37,532 nt of DNA from an uncultured Prevotellaceae bacterium (GTDB taxonomy: Bacteria; Bacteroidota; Bacteroidia; Bacteroidales; Bacteroidaceae). A model generated the notes under the pieces. It searched no databases and was not told where the DNA came from. It was given only the letters and a program-made list of their open reading frames with translations. The position numbers were made by a program, and so were the translations under genes. Positions 17,095 through 25,009 of this stretch are shown in pieces. The first letter of the stretch is position 1. Each line of letters begins with the position of its first letter. The stretch lies in NCBI GenBank assembly GCA_902783625.1, contig CACZRN010000029.1, positions 1 to 37,532 on the forward strand, written 5' to 3'.

Positions 17095-17168
17095 TAAATT
17101 TGCAACGTGTTTTTCATAGTATTAGATTTAAGGTTAAAAGATTGGAGTACAGCGGTACTCCTTTTTTT
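17095..17168 (+). ncRNA. Candidate small RNA with its own promoter box and terminator
   Basis: TAAATTTG (17095-17102) matches the -7 consensus, and a strong intrinsic terminator follows at 17144-17168, predicting an RNA of about 60 nt starting near 17107. A second box (TAATTTTG, 17043-17050) could give a longer RNA of about 110 nt. There is no reading frame. The stretch GTTTTTCATAGTATTAGATT and the following AAGGTTAAAAGATTGG are, from memory and unverified, similar to a short sequence recurring in Bacteroidales intergenic regions. No Rfam family is claimed. Confidence 0.5.
17144..17168 (+). terminator. Strong intrinsic terminator not attached to any coding gene
   Basis: GGAGTAC (17144-17150), loop AGCG, GTACTCC (17155-17161), then seven T (17162-17168). 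It is nearly 490 nt past the last plus-strand gene and 300 nt before trmD, so it most likely ends the small RNA upstream of it. Confidence 0.85.
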
Positions 17169-17236
17169 ATTCCCCGACAGCTACACATTACACGGCAGTG
17201 CAGGCAAATCCTTCACCTCAGAAAAAAGCATTCTGT

Positions 17237-17460
17237 GCCCTTTGAAAAGGGACGGATATAGTGCGATGATTTTAAAATAGTCTTTAATTTATTTTGTTCT
17301 CCGCTCAACTTTCACTAACTTTATCTGTCGATGAAGTTAGGATGCGTTTCGGGATAAAAAACATTTAGAGCCCCTTGATAAGGGGCGGCTATAATGCAGG
17401 GATAAAATATTTTCAGATTTTTATTTTGTTCTCCGCTCAACTTTCACTAACTTTGTGGAC
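17237..17460 (+). repeat. Tandem duplication of a promoter-bearing unit upstream of trmD
   Basis: Two units of about 132 bp. Each has a short hairpin (CCCTTTGAAAAGGG at 17238; CCCCTTGATAAGGGG at 17372) followed by TTTATTTTGTTCTCCGCTCA and ACTTTCACTAACTTT (17288-17322; 17420-17454). The second unit keeps a perfect promoter; the first ends TAACTTTA. Homologous units lie on the minus strand upstream of ffh. Confidence 0.85.
17425..17455 (+). promoter_or_regulatory. Perfect promoter of trmD, near-leaderless
   Basis: TTTG (17425-17428), 19 nt, TAACTTTG (17448-17455), then only 7 nt to ATG 17463. The transcript should start within a few bases of the start codon. Confidence 0.8.
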
Positions 17461-17462
17461 TA

Positions 17463-18143
17463 ATGAGAATAGACATCATAACGGTGCTCCCCACAATGAT
17501 AGAGGGATTCATCGGAGAATCAATCCTCGCGAGGGCACAAAAGAAAGGACTGGCAGAGATTCATCTGCACAATCTGCGTGACTATACGCTCGACAAATGG
17601 CGGCGCGTGGACGATTATCCCTATGGCGGATTTGCCGGGATGGTGATGCAGATTGAGCCCATCGACCGATGCATAACGGCTCTCAAGGGAGAGCGCGATT
17701 ACGACGAGGTGATATTTACAAGTCCCGACGGCGAACAGTTCAACCAGCATGTGGCCAACGAATTGTCGATAATGCAAAACATAATCATCCTCTGCGGTCA
17801 CTATAAGGGTATCGACCAGAGGGTGAGAGATAATCTCATTACTCGCGAGATATCTATCGGCGACTATGTACTCACAGGCGGCGAACTGGCTGCGGCAGTG
17901 ATGGCCGACGCAATAGTGAGAGTGGTACCGGGAGTGATTGGTGACGAGGAAAGTGCGCTGTCGGACTGTTTTCAGGACGATATGCTTGCCGCTCCGATAT
18001 ACACCCGTCCCGCTGAATACAAGGGATGGCGAGTGCCCGATATCTTGCTTAGCGGAAACGAGGCGAAGATAAAGCAATGGGAACTCGATCAGGCAATGGA
18101 GCGCACACAACGCCTACGTCCAGATTTATTGAAAGAAAAGTAA
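17463..18143 (+). CDS. trmD: tRNA (guanine37-N1)-methyltransferase
   Basis: A 226-residue SPOUT-fold enzyme of usual length. It methylates G37 next to the anticodon with S-adenosylmethionine, which prevents frameshifting. Signatures: [37 protein letters not shown], and the trefoil-knot AdoMet site [14 protein letters not shown]...[16 protein letters not shown], with the catalytic Asp region [17 protein letters not shown]. It is not in the usual rpsP-rimM-trmD-rplS cluster but downstream of its own duplicated promoter. The peptidase gene follows after 58 nt. Confidence 0.97.
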   Translation: MRIDIITVLPTMIEGFIGESILARAQKKGLAEIHLHNLRDYTLDKWRRVDDYPYGGFAGMVMQIEPIDRCITALKGERDYDEVIFTSPDGEQFNQHVANELSIMQNIIILCGHYKGIDQRVRDNLITREISIGDYVLTGGELAAAVMADAIVRVVPGVIGDEESALSDCFQDDMLAAPIYTRPAEYKGWRVPDILLSGNEAKIKQWELDQAMERTQRLRPDLLKEK

Positions 18144-18201
18144 AAGAATCAAACGTTCCATAAAGTCCTTGAGGACTCCAGAGAATTTAAAAGTAATAAA
18201 A

Positions 18202-19608
18202 ATGTTCAGCAGACAAACATACATTGAACGGCGAAATGAGTTGAAAAAACTCGTAGGCAACGGCATCATAGTGATTTTCGGAAACAACGAAGCACCATGC
18301 AACTACCCTGCCAATGCATACTATCCATTCCGTCAGGATTCCACCTTCCTATACTACTTCGGGCAACAGCGCGACGGACTTGTGGGAGTGATCGACATCG
18401 ACAACGACCGCGAGACTCTCATCGGCAACGACATCGACATCGAGGACATAGTATGGTATGGCTCGGTTGACAGCGTAGCCGACCTTGCCGAACAAGTGGG
18501 AATACACAACTCGGCCCCAATGAGCCAGTTGAAGATCATCATGAACGGCGCACTGCGCGACAAACGCACTGTTCACTTTCTGCCACCCTATCGCCACGAC
18601 ATACAGATACAGATATTCGACTTGCTGGGCATACACCCCTCTCAACAGAAAGAGGCTGCCTCGCTCACGCTGATAAAGGCAGTGGTGAAAATGCGCTCAC
18701 GAAAAACAGCAGAAGAGATTGAAGAACTGGAACGCGCAGCCGAGATTGGCTATCAGATGCACACCACGGCAATGAAAATCGCACGACCAGGGCTCACTGA
18801 GAAATACGTCGGCGGTCAGGTAGACGGCATAGCACACTCGCTGGGAGCACACGAGAGTTTTGCCACCATATTCTCACAGCATGGTGAAATAATGCATGGC
18901 AACCCATCGATGGCTGTACTCGAGGCAGGACGACTCGCACTTTGCGATGCCGGAGCAGAGACAATCAACAACTATTGTTCCGATAACACACGTACCTTCC
19001 CAGTAAGCGGTAAGTTCACACAACGCCAGCGCGACATATATACTATTGTGGAGGAATGCCATGACCACGCTCTGGCAATATCGCGACCTGGTGTTAAATA
19101 TATGGATGTGCATTTCAGCGTATGCCGATTGATGACAGAACGCCTTAAGGAGTTGGGACTCATGCACGGTGATACCGACGAAGCCGTAAGGGCTGGCGCG
19201 CATGCCATGTTCCTACCCCATGGTCTCGGACACATGATGGGCATGGATGTGCACGATATGGAAGGACTCGGACAGATTTATGTAGGCTTCGACGAAGAGA
19301 CGCGGCCAAACCTTGAGCAGTTTGGCACCAATTGCTTGCGCATGGGACGCAGACTCGAGGAAGGCTTCGTGGTCACCGATGAACCAGGTATCTATTTCAT
19401 ACCTGCACTCATCGATGACTGGCGGGCATCAGGGCATTGCAAGGAGTTCCTCAACTTCGACATGCTTGAGACATACAAGGATTTCGGCGGTATACGCATT
19501 GAGGATGACTTGCTCATCACTGCTGACGGATGCCGATTCCTCGGAAAGAACAGAATACCATATCACCCCGACGAGGTGGAGGACTTCATAGAAAAGAACA
19601 GAGAATAA
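18202..19608 (+). CDS. pepP: Xaa-Pro aminopeptidase, M24 family
   Basis: A 468-residue protein from ATG 18202; a TTG start 33 nt upstream is unlikely. The N-terminal AMP_N domain (about 1-150: RRNELKKLVGNGIIVIFGNNE, FRQDSTFLYYFG) is followed by a pita-bread creatinase domain. Dinuclear metal ligands are visible: Asp249 (LCDAGAE), Asp261 (SDNTRTFP), His340 in LPHGLGHMMGMDVHD, Glu in VTDEPGIYF and Glu in GGIRIEDDLLIT. It removes N-terminal residues preceding proline, probably in the cytoplasm since no signal peptide is present. It lies between trmD and a secreted C1 peptidase and is probably co-transcribed with both. Confidence 0.95.
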   Translation: MFSRQTYIERRNELKKLVGNGIIVIFGNNEAPCNYPANAYYPFRQDSTFLYYFGQQRDGLVGVIDIDNDRETLIGNDIDIEDIVWYGSVDSVADLAEQVGIHNSAPMSQLKIIMNGALRDKRTVHFLPPYRHDIQIQIFDLLGIHPSQQKEAASLTLIKAVVKMRSRKTAEEIEELERAAEIGYQMHTTAMKIARPGLTEKYVGGQVDGIAHSLGAHESFATIFSQHGEIMHGNPSMAVLEAGRLALCDAGAETINNYCSDNTRTFPVSGKFTQRQRDIYTIVEECHDHALAISRPGVKYMDVHFSVCRLMTERLKELGLMHGDTDEAVRAGAHAMFLPHGLGHMMGMDVHDMEGLGQIYVGFDEETRPNLEQFGTNCLRMGRRLEEGFVVTDEPGIYFIPALIDDWRASGHCKEFLNFDMLETYKDFGGIRIEDDLLITADGCRFLGKNRIPYHPDEVEDFIEKNRE

Positions 19609-19639
19609 TTCGTAATAAATAACACAAATAAAAAAGGAA

Positions 19640-20842
19640 ATGAAAAAGATCTTAACAGTAGCATTCGCCATGCTCATCGCATCGGGTGCAATGGCACAGG
19701 ACAATGGTGAGAAAAAGAACCCTAACGCACCAGTGTTCACAACCATCAAGGAGATTCCCATCACAAGTGTGAAAGACCAGAACCGCTCTGGCACGTGCTG
19801 GAACTTCTCAACACTCTCATTCTTCGAGGCAGAAATTCTCAAGGCAACAGGTAAGACTTACGACCTCTGCGAGTCGTTTGTTGAGAACAAGACCTATATG
19901 GAGCGCGCTATACAGGTGGTTCGCTACCACGGCGACTGCCAGTTTGCACAAGGCGGTTCGGCTGAGGACGTGCTTGCAACACTTAAGACCCACGGCATTT
20001 GTCCCGAAGAGGCAATGCCACTCCCCGGCACACTCTATGGTGACTCTCTTAACAACTTCAACGAGTTCTTCTCACTCCTCGAGCCATACGTGGCTGCAGT
20101 GGCTAAGAACTCTGCAAAGAAAATATCTAACCAGTGGAAGGTTGGTCTGCAGGGTATCCTCGATGCATATCTGGGAGAATGCCCCGAGACATTTACCTAC
20201 GAAGGAAAGACTTACACTCCAAAGTCGTTCGCCGCATCGTTGGGCATTGATTTCAACGACTATGTATCAATCACATCCTACACTCACCACCCGTTCTACA
20301 CAGGTTTTGCCGTTGAGGTACAAGACAATTGGCGCTTCCCTCTGAGCTACAACCTGCCAATGGACGAGATGATGCGCGTTATCGACAATGCAGTAGAGAA
20401 AGGATACACCGTAGCATGGGGTGGCGATGTTAGTGAAGAAGGTTTCACACGCGCTGGACTTGCTTATTCTATCGACACAAAGAAGACAGAGAGTCTTGCC
20501 GGAAGCGACATGGCACGCTGGCTGAAAATGACCGCTGCAAAGAAGAAGAGTATCATCGACTCACTCGGATGCACCGTGCCAGAGATTGTTCCTACACAGG
20601 AATTGCGCCAGGAGCGTTTCGACAACTGGGAACTTACAGACGACCACGGAATGCTTATCTATGGAGTGGCAAAGGATCAGAACGGAAAGGAATACTACAT
20701 GGTGAAGAACTCATGGGGCGAAACAGGTGACTACAAAGGCACATGGTACATGACAAAGAACTTCATCGCAGCCAACACTATGGACTTCCTCGTAAACCGC
20801 AACGCCATACCAAAGGACATCCGTAAGAAGCTTGGCATCTGA
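19640..20842 (+). CDS. Exported C1-family (bleomycin hydrolase/PepC-like) aminopeptidase
   Basis: A 400-residue protein with a clear signal peptide (MKKILTVAFAMLIASGAMAQ), unlike cytoplasmic PepC. The papain-type catalytic set is present: Gln47 and Cys53 in KDQNRSGTCWNFS, His336 in DDHGMLIYG and Asn357 in VKNSWGE. Such enzymes trim peptides from the N-terminus; an exported form suggests peptide use in the periplasm or outside. The start follows AAAGGAA 31 nt after pepP, and a strong terminator follows, so this closes the trmD-pepP-peptidase unit. The final substrate preference is not readable. Confidence 0.92.
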   Translation: MKKILTVAFAMLIASGAMAQDNGEKKNPNAPVFTTIKEIPITSVKDQNRSGTCWNFSTLSFFEAEILKATGKTYDLCESFVENKTYMERAIQVVRYHGDCQFAQGGSAEDVLATLKTHGICPEEAMPLPGTLYGDSLNNFNEFFSLLEPYVAAVAKNSAKKISNQWKVGLQGILDAYLGECPETFTYEGKTYTPKSFAASLGIDFNDYVSITSYTHHPFYTGFAVEVQDNWRFPLSYNLPMDEMMRVIDNAVEKGYTVAWGGDVSEEGFTRAGLAYSIDTKKTESLAGSDMARWLKMTAAKKKSIIDSLGCTVPEIVPTQELRQERFDNWELTDDHGMLIYGVAKDQNGKEYYMVKNSWGETGDYKGTWYMTKNFIAANTMDFLVNRNAIPKDIRKKLGI

Positions 20843-20895
20843 TTGAAGAATCTATAATAAGAGGAAAACATTTCTCAGAACAATAATATAAAATG

Positions 20896-20937
20896 AAATC
20901 GGAGTAGTCAGACATTGCTGATTACTCCGATTTTTTT
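20896..20937 (+). terminator. Intrinsic terminator after the C1 peptidase
   Basis: AAATCGGAGTA-GTCAG pairs with CTGAT-TACTCCGATTT around a short loop and runs into seven T (20931-20937). It probably also limits read-through from the convergent thioesterase gene. Confidence 0.9.
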
Positions 20938-20951
20938 GATTTCGTCTCGAT

Positions 20952-21737
20952 TTATATATCGCCGTTGAAACTTATATGAACCCGTGCCACTTCTGTCTGT
21001 TGTGACTCTGCCGATTGTTCACCGTTAACCTCAATCTTCATTATCCTCACTGCATAGCCACCGTCTGGGGCCTGTTGACGATAAAAAGCCAACCTGTCTC
21101 CGCCATGAGCCTCAGCCACATACGCTACATCTATTCGCTTCACGGGATGGTTGCGATACCAGTCAACAGTCCACAAGTCGAGCACATGCTCAATATACTT
21201 CACGCTATTAATATGGCCGTTCATATCGACATCATCGTAATAGGTGTCGATTACCCTCACCAGTTCACTTTCGTCGTTCATCTTCACTCGTGAGATGGGA
21301 GCTATCGGACACGGCTTCTCTTTATCGACATATTCCACTATTTTCCCTTCGTTTATGCTCAACAGTTCTACAGGCTGTCGTGTGTCGGTATCTATCATTG
21401 CCCATACTGACCGTCCATAGCCGTAAGTCATCGTATCGTCGAGCGAAGCAATGCGGAAGTTGCGGTTAGTGAAAAAGCGCATGGCGCTCTCCACCCATGT
21501 CTCCACAGCGAAGCGATCGTAGGCCTCGGGCATCTCGTTCATCTCTATTGAGAGTCGCGAGAGCACCCACGTCAGGTGGAGCGGGTTTAGATAATTCATC
21601 CCGAAACCGCGGTCGTTGCTATGAAAGTCGGCGGCATTGAGAAGGCTGTTGCCAAGGTGACCCATGAAAAGATGACGGCTGAAATCGCAATGAAATGGTT
21701 CAGCCATAAACGGGTAGCGTCCTATCTTGTCGTGCAT
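20952..21737 (-). CDS. Acyl-ACP thioesterase (double hotdog, FatA/FatB-like)
   Basis: A 261-residue soluble protein with two hotdog halves. The first (1-130) has VLSRLSIEMNEMPEAYDRFAVETWV and NRNFRI...GRSVWAMIDTDTRQPV; the second (about 150-261) has DDVDMNGHINSVKYIEHVLDLW, where Asp, Asn and His of the D-M-N-G-H-I-N motif are the recognised active-site residues. It releases fatty acids from acyl carrier protein. Bacteria of this group carry such plant-like enzymes and may use them to make free or branched fatty acids. It is monocistronic, with a TAATTTTG box at 21773-21780. Confidence 0.9.
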   Translation of the reverse strand: MHDKIGRYPFMAEPFHCDFSRHLFMGHLGNSLLNAADFHSNDRGFGMNYLNPLHLTWVLSRLSIEMNEMPEAYDRFAVETWVESAMRFFTNRNFRIASLDDTMTYGYGRSVWAMIDTDTRQPVELLSINEGKIVEYVDKEKPCPIAPISRVKMNDESELVRVIDTYYDDVDMNGHINSVKYIEHVLDLWTVDWYRNHPVKRIDVAYVAEAHGGDRLAFYRQQAPDGGYAVRIMKIEVNGEQSAESQQTEVARVHISFNGDI

Positions 21738-21772
21738 ATTGTGTGAGTAATAATAAAAAGTTTATCCAGATG

Positions 21773-21780
21773 CAAAATTA
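21773..21780 (-). promoter_or_regulatory. -7 box of the thioesterase gene
   Basis: TAATTTTG on the minus strand, 35 nt before ATG 21737. It lies between that gene and the ompA terminator; no clear -33 element. Confidence 0.5.
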
Positions 21781-21815
21781 ACTCTTTTCGTTCTAAAACC
21801 CTTACATAACATAAC

Positions 21816-21846
21816 AAAAAAACGGGATGCATTGCTGCACCCCGTC
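21816..21846 (-). terminator. Intrinsic terminator of ompA
   Basis: On the minus strand ACGGGGTGCA-GCAA-TGCATCCCGT, with a one-base bulge, followed by seven U. A small second hairpin (AACCG...CGGTT, 21851-21873) lies between it and the ompA stop. Confidence 0.88.
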
Positions 21847-21893
21847 TATAAACCGACTCTTCGTAAGCCGGTTATTTCCGTTTCATTGTGTTA

Positions 21894-22994
21894 TTACTTC
21901 ACGTAAACAACAGCCAGACGGTTAGAGGTTGTACCCTGTACGCCCTTACCTGTAGCCTCGTCAACAACAACGCCGCGAGCCTTCAGATAATCAGCAACAG
22001 CGTCGGCACGAGCCTGCGACAGACGGTCGTTGAGCTCCTTGCTTCCCTCTGGTGAAGCTGTACCTACGATCTGTACGTGCTTGCCTTCAGCAACTTCGTT
22101 GAGTGCCTTCTTAGCTTCTGGAGTGAGAGCCGACTTGCCCTGAGCGAAGGTAACGAACACGAGGTTCTCAACCTTAACTTCTCTTGTCTCAACAACTGGA
22201 GCAGGTGCAGCAACTTCCTTAACAACTTCCTTCACCACTTCCTTCGGCTTCTTAGCAAGTTCTTCCTTCAGGCTGTTGATCTGTGCATTGAGTGCGTCGA
22301 TCTCAGCTTGGTCGCGAAGCTCAGCAATCTTGAAGTTGTGTGTGCCGTTAGAGTTCTTGAACTTGTAGATGAAACCAGCGTTGAGCTGAACAGCCGAATT
22401 GTTGAGGTTGTAGAGAGGCATTGTGCCATAACCTGCTTTGTCAGAAGCATCGAGGTTCCACATGATAGCTGGCTCAATATAGAACTGCCAAGCTTTCTTT
22501 GCACCGAGGTTGAACACGAAGTCAATAGCAGCCTTAGAGGTAAGGTCGTTGTACTTAGCGTTTTCCATCTCTAGTAAAGCACGGTCGGCTGAAGTAGAGA
22601 ACATGTGTCCCCATCCGAGACCATAAAGTGCAACAACTTCGAACAAGCGAGGCTCACCCTTGTAACCACCAAACCAGTTGCTCAGGTTTACAGTACCCAG
22701 AAGGCTGGTGTTCACATACTTAACAGTTGTGCTGGGGATGCCATGAACTGGCTTTGCAGCAAAGTAAGCATTGCTCTCTACAGCCAGACCAAATACTGGA
22801 GTGAAGTAACGACCGATGCGAAGACCAGCGTTAGGATTGAGGTCGCTCATCCAGCTGTGGCCCTTTGTAAATGTAGTAACACCACCGTTAACTCCAATGT
22901 AGAAGTTGTCGAAAGTCTTGCTCTCCTGTACAGTCTGAGCCGAAGCGGCAACTGTCATTGCGAAAGCAGCAAAAAGTAAAATAATTTTCTTCAT
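21894..22994 (-). CDS. ompA: OmpA-family outer-membrane porin/peptidoglycan anchor
   Basis: A 366-residue protein: signal peptide MKKIILLFAAFAMTVAASAQ, an N-terminal eight-strand-type barrel (about 25-215), a coiled-coil/linker region (AEIDALNAQINSLKEELAKK) with a repeated KEVVKEVVKEV segment (about 235-265), and a C-terminal OmpA domain (about 270-366) with ALNEVAEGKHVQIVGTASPEGSKELNDRLSQARADAVADYLKARGV. That domain normally binds peptidoglycan through Asp and Arg in N-x-x-L-S-x-x-R-A; here the pattern is NDRLSQARA. It ties the outer membrane to the wall. It is usually abundant, in keeping with its strong promoter and terminator. Confidence 0.93.
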   Translation of the reverse strand: MKKIILLFAAFAMTVAASAQTVQESKTFDNFYIGVNGGVTTFTKGHSWMSDLNPNAGLRIGRYFTPVFGLAVESNAYFAAKPVHGIPSTTVKYVNTSLLGTVNLSNWFGGYKGEPRLFEVVALYGLGWGHMFSTSADRALLEMENAKYNDLTSKAAIDFVFNLGAKKAWQFYIEPAIMWNLDASDKAGYGTMPLYNLNNSAVQLNAGFIYKFKNSNGTHNFKIAELRDQAEIDALNAQINSLKEELAKKPKEVVKEVVKEVAAPAPVVETREVKVENLVFVTFAQGKSALTPEAKKALNEVAEGKHVQIVGTASPEGSKELNDRLSQARADAVADYLKARGVVVDEATGKGVQGTTSNRLAVVYVK

Positions 22995-23054
22995 AACTTA
23001 AAAAATTAATTAAATAAATAATGTCAATTCCTATTGAATGATTTTTTGCAGGTG

Positions 23055-23086
23055 CAAAGTAAATAAATAAAAGCGTGAAAGCCAAA
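23055..23086 (-). promoter_or_regulatory. Promoter of ompA
   Basis: On the minus strand TTTG (23083-23086), 20 nt, TTACTTTG (23055-23062), one base off TAnnTTTG. The leader is about 55 nt. Confidence 0.6.
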
Positions 23087-23255
23087 TATTTTTCCATTTT
23101 TTTAAGTATAAAAAGCCCTAAAAAAGGGAAAAACTGACAATATAAACGCATTTTCCACTCTCTTCTTATAATTTCACACCAACGTCGCCACACGACACGA
23201 AAAAAAATATTGTTCCGTCGGCTCCCTTTCATATCTTTTTTCGTAACTTCGCAAC

Positions 23256-23306
23256 ATGAATGAAAACTCTAATCAGACACTCATTTCTAAAATATGGAAG
23301 AAATAA
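23256..23306 (+). CDS. Possible 16-residue leader peptide overlapping cobS
   Basis: ATG 23256 comes 4 nt after a TAACTTCG box (23244-23251) and opens a frame MNENSNQTLISKIWKK ending at TAA 23304-23306. It overlaps the first four codons of cobS in another frame. If translated it would couple translation into cobS, whose own ATG (23294) has no visible ribosome site. It is short, and chance is quite possible. Confidence 0.3.
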   Translation: MNENSNQTLISKIWKK

Positions 23307-24082
23307 AAAAGTATATTACTGACATCATTCGGCGCATAGCCACAAGCTTTGCTCGCTTCACGGCACTCCCGTTGACGAGGATATTCACCCCATCGCCTGC
23401 TGACGAGATAAAGGCTATGGTGTTTTGGCCCTTCGTGGGATGGCTGAGCGGAGCGGTGGCAGCCGTTGTCATCCTCCTTCTGTCGCCTTGGACAGGACTA
23501 CCCATAGCCGTTGGAGTGGCAATAGGAGTGCGATGCATCCTGCTTGCCATGAGGAGCGAAACGGGCCTTGCTGCATTGTTCAGCGCCATAGTGAACAAGA
23601 AACGAGGCACAGAAGCCTTGGAGCACATGGAGCAATATGCGTTCGACGCACCCGGTGCAACCATCGTCGCCATCGCATGGGCACTGCTCTGGTGGTCACT
23701 CTCGGCAATGGATGCACCATCGGCAGCAATAACAATTATCGCCGCCGACGCATACGCAAGAATGATTTCGGGGCAGTCAATACAGATGATGCCTTGCGCT
23801 TCCGTACGGGCTCCGCTCGTGACGACACCACCATACGACAGGCTGGGCATTGCCGACGGCATCGTTTATTTCATCGTCGGCATCCTGCCTTTAGCCGCAC
23901 TGCTCTGGATAAGCGGCGGCAACGTGCGTTGGGATCTACTCATCTTCGCGCCCTGCCTTGTCATGTATTTCATGTACCTGCTCATATGGCGACGCTTCGG
24001 GGGATATACCGACAAGACCATATCGGCAATGCAACTGACTGCAGAGCTCGTCTGCTGCGCGGTAGTGGCGCTCTCCATATAA
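23294..24082 (+). CDS. cobS: CobS-like adenosylcobinamide-GDP ribazoletransferase homologue, catalytic motif degenerate
   Basis: A 262-residue membrane protein of CobS length. Family marks remain: FARFTALPLTRIF (about 19-31), FWPFVGWLSGAVAAVV (44-59) and the C-terminal RRFGGYTDKTISAMQLTAEL. Active CobS joins alpha-ribazole to adenosyl-GDP-cobinamide at the inner membrane and needs an acidic E/HxDGLADxxDG motif in its first third. At that place this protein reads ETGLAALFSA (89-98): every Asp is replaced. The downstream MKDS(R/H)-G block reads MEQYAFDAPG, and GGxTGD reads GGYTDK. The frame is intact and ordinary in base use, so it is a probable pseudoenzyme rather than a decayed gene. No other cob genes are nearby. 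The family call is by eye. Confidence 0.72.
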   Translation: MEEIKKYITDIIRRIATSFARFTALPLTRIFTPSPADEIKAMVFWPFVGWLSGAVAAVVILLLSPWTGLPIAVGVAIGVRCILLAMRSETGLAALFSAIVNKKRGTEALEHMEQYAFDAPGATIVAIAWALLWWSLSAMDAPSAAITIIAADAYARMISGQSIQMMPCASVRAPLVTTPPYDRLGIADGIVYFIVGILPLAALLWISGGNVRWDLLIFAPCLVMYFMYLLIWRRFGGYTDKTISAMQLTAELVCCAVVALSI

Positions 24083-24170
24083 ACCAACTTAACCCCATCG
24101 ACTGAGCTGAATATACAGAAAGCATCCGAAAGGCTTTTATCCACCTTGAAAACCATAGATCGAAAGCCTT

Positions 24171-24298
24171 CTAACAAAGAGGCCTTAAGCGACAACAAAG
24201 AGGCCTTTTAGCGGCATTAAAGAGGCCTTTTAGCGGCATTAAAGAGGCCTTTTAGCGGCATTAAAGAGGCTCTTAATCGACATTAGAAAGCCTCTTAG
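24171..24298. repeat. 22-bp tandem array, locus 4
   Basis: Six units starting AAAG at 24176, 24197, 24219, 24241, 24263 and about 24285 (spacing 21, 22, 22, 22, 22). The unit is close to GGCATTAAAGAGGCCTTTTA plus GC; the three central units are identical. Two looser copies precede it (24129, 24163). It lies between the convergent ends of cobS and the oxidoreductase operon. There are no spacers, so it is not a CRISPR. Confidence 0.92.
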
Positions 24299-24359
24299 GT
24301 GAAAGGACACTTTTTGATAAGTCTTGCTGAAACGTGTCGGGCAAGGTGTGGGATATATA

Positions 24360-24404
24360 ACAAGGGATTGCAGGTGAGCCATTTTGGCGCCTGCAATCCC
24401 TTGT
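24360..24404 (-). terminator. Large hairpin at the end of the oxidoreductase operon
   Basis: Perfect 15-bp arms (ACAAGGGATTGCAGG, 24360-24374, with 24390-24404) enclose a smaller GCCA/TGGC stem. It starts 44 nt past the last stop codon. The U run on either strand is weak, so it may act as a 3'-end protector as much as a terminator. Confidence 0.65.
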
Positions 24405-24448
24405 GTTTATGTAAGTTGAATCCGCATTACGACAATGCGGAAATTTGA

Positions 24449-24991
24449 CTACTCGTCGGCAATCAGCTTCATACCCTCTTCCACTGCCTGCATATTGAGC
24501 GGTATGAGACCGTGATGGCGCTCGGGCAGGCTCTTATAGAGTGCTTTCTGCAACCCCTCTGTACTTACCACAGGGCATACGCGAAGCAAAGCGCCAAGCA
24601 CTATCATGTTGAACACCTTGGCATTCTTCATCTCGGCGGCCTTGTCCATTGCGTTGATAGCATACACCTTGATGTCGTCGCGGGTGGGAGGGTTTATTAT
24701 TCCATAACCGTCGTAGATGAGTATTCCGCCAGGTTTTACACGAGGAAGAAACTTGTCGAGCGATGGTTGGTTGAGCACGATGGCAACATCGTATTTACTC
24801 AGCACGGGCGATGAGATGCGCTCGTCGCTGACGATGACGGTGACGTTGGCCGTGCCGCCACGCTGCTCAGGACCATAAGCGGGCATCCAAGTCACTTCCT
24901 TGCCTTCCATCAATCCGCTGTAAGCCAGTATCTTGCCCATCGAGAGCACGCCCTGACCGCCAAAACCACTGATTATTATCTCTTTTTTCAT
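24449..24991 (-). CDS. 2-oxoacid:ferredoxin oxidoreductase, gamma subunit
   Basis: A 180-residue subunit with the family signatures IIISGFGGQGVLSMGKILAYSG and MPAYGPEQRGGTANVTVIVSDE, and a C-terminal NMIVLGALLR...EGLQKAL. In these enzymes the gamma subunit helps bind coenzyme A, while the complex decarboxylates a 2-oxoacid to an acyl-CoA and reduces ferredoxin. It is last in the order delta-alpha-beta-gamma, 18 nt after the beta gene. Branched-chain (VOR) and 2-oxoglutarate (KOR) types cannot be separated from the sequence alone. Confidence 0.93.
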   Translation of the reverse strand: MKKEIIISGFGGQGVLSMGKILAYSGLMEGKEVTWMPAYGPEQRGGTANVTVIVSDERISSPVLSKYDVAIVLNQPSLDKFLPRVKPGGILIYDGYGIINPPTRDDIKVYAINAMDKAAEMKNAKVFNMIVLGALLRVCPVVSTEGLQKALYKSLPERHHGLIPLNMQAVEEGMKLIADE

Positions 24992-25009
24992 GCTGCGGGT
25001 CTCCTTTCT

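Noticed and set aside
22888-23232. Longer ompA start or separate gene upstream of ompA
   Set aside because: The frame is of another phase, low complexity and crosses the ompA promoter; ompA has a clear signal peptide at 22994.
24171-24298. CRISPR array
   Set aside because: The units are only 22 bp, directly abutting with no spacers, and no cas gene is near.
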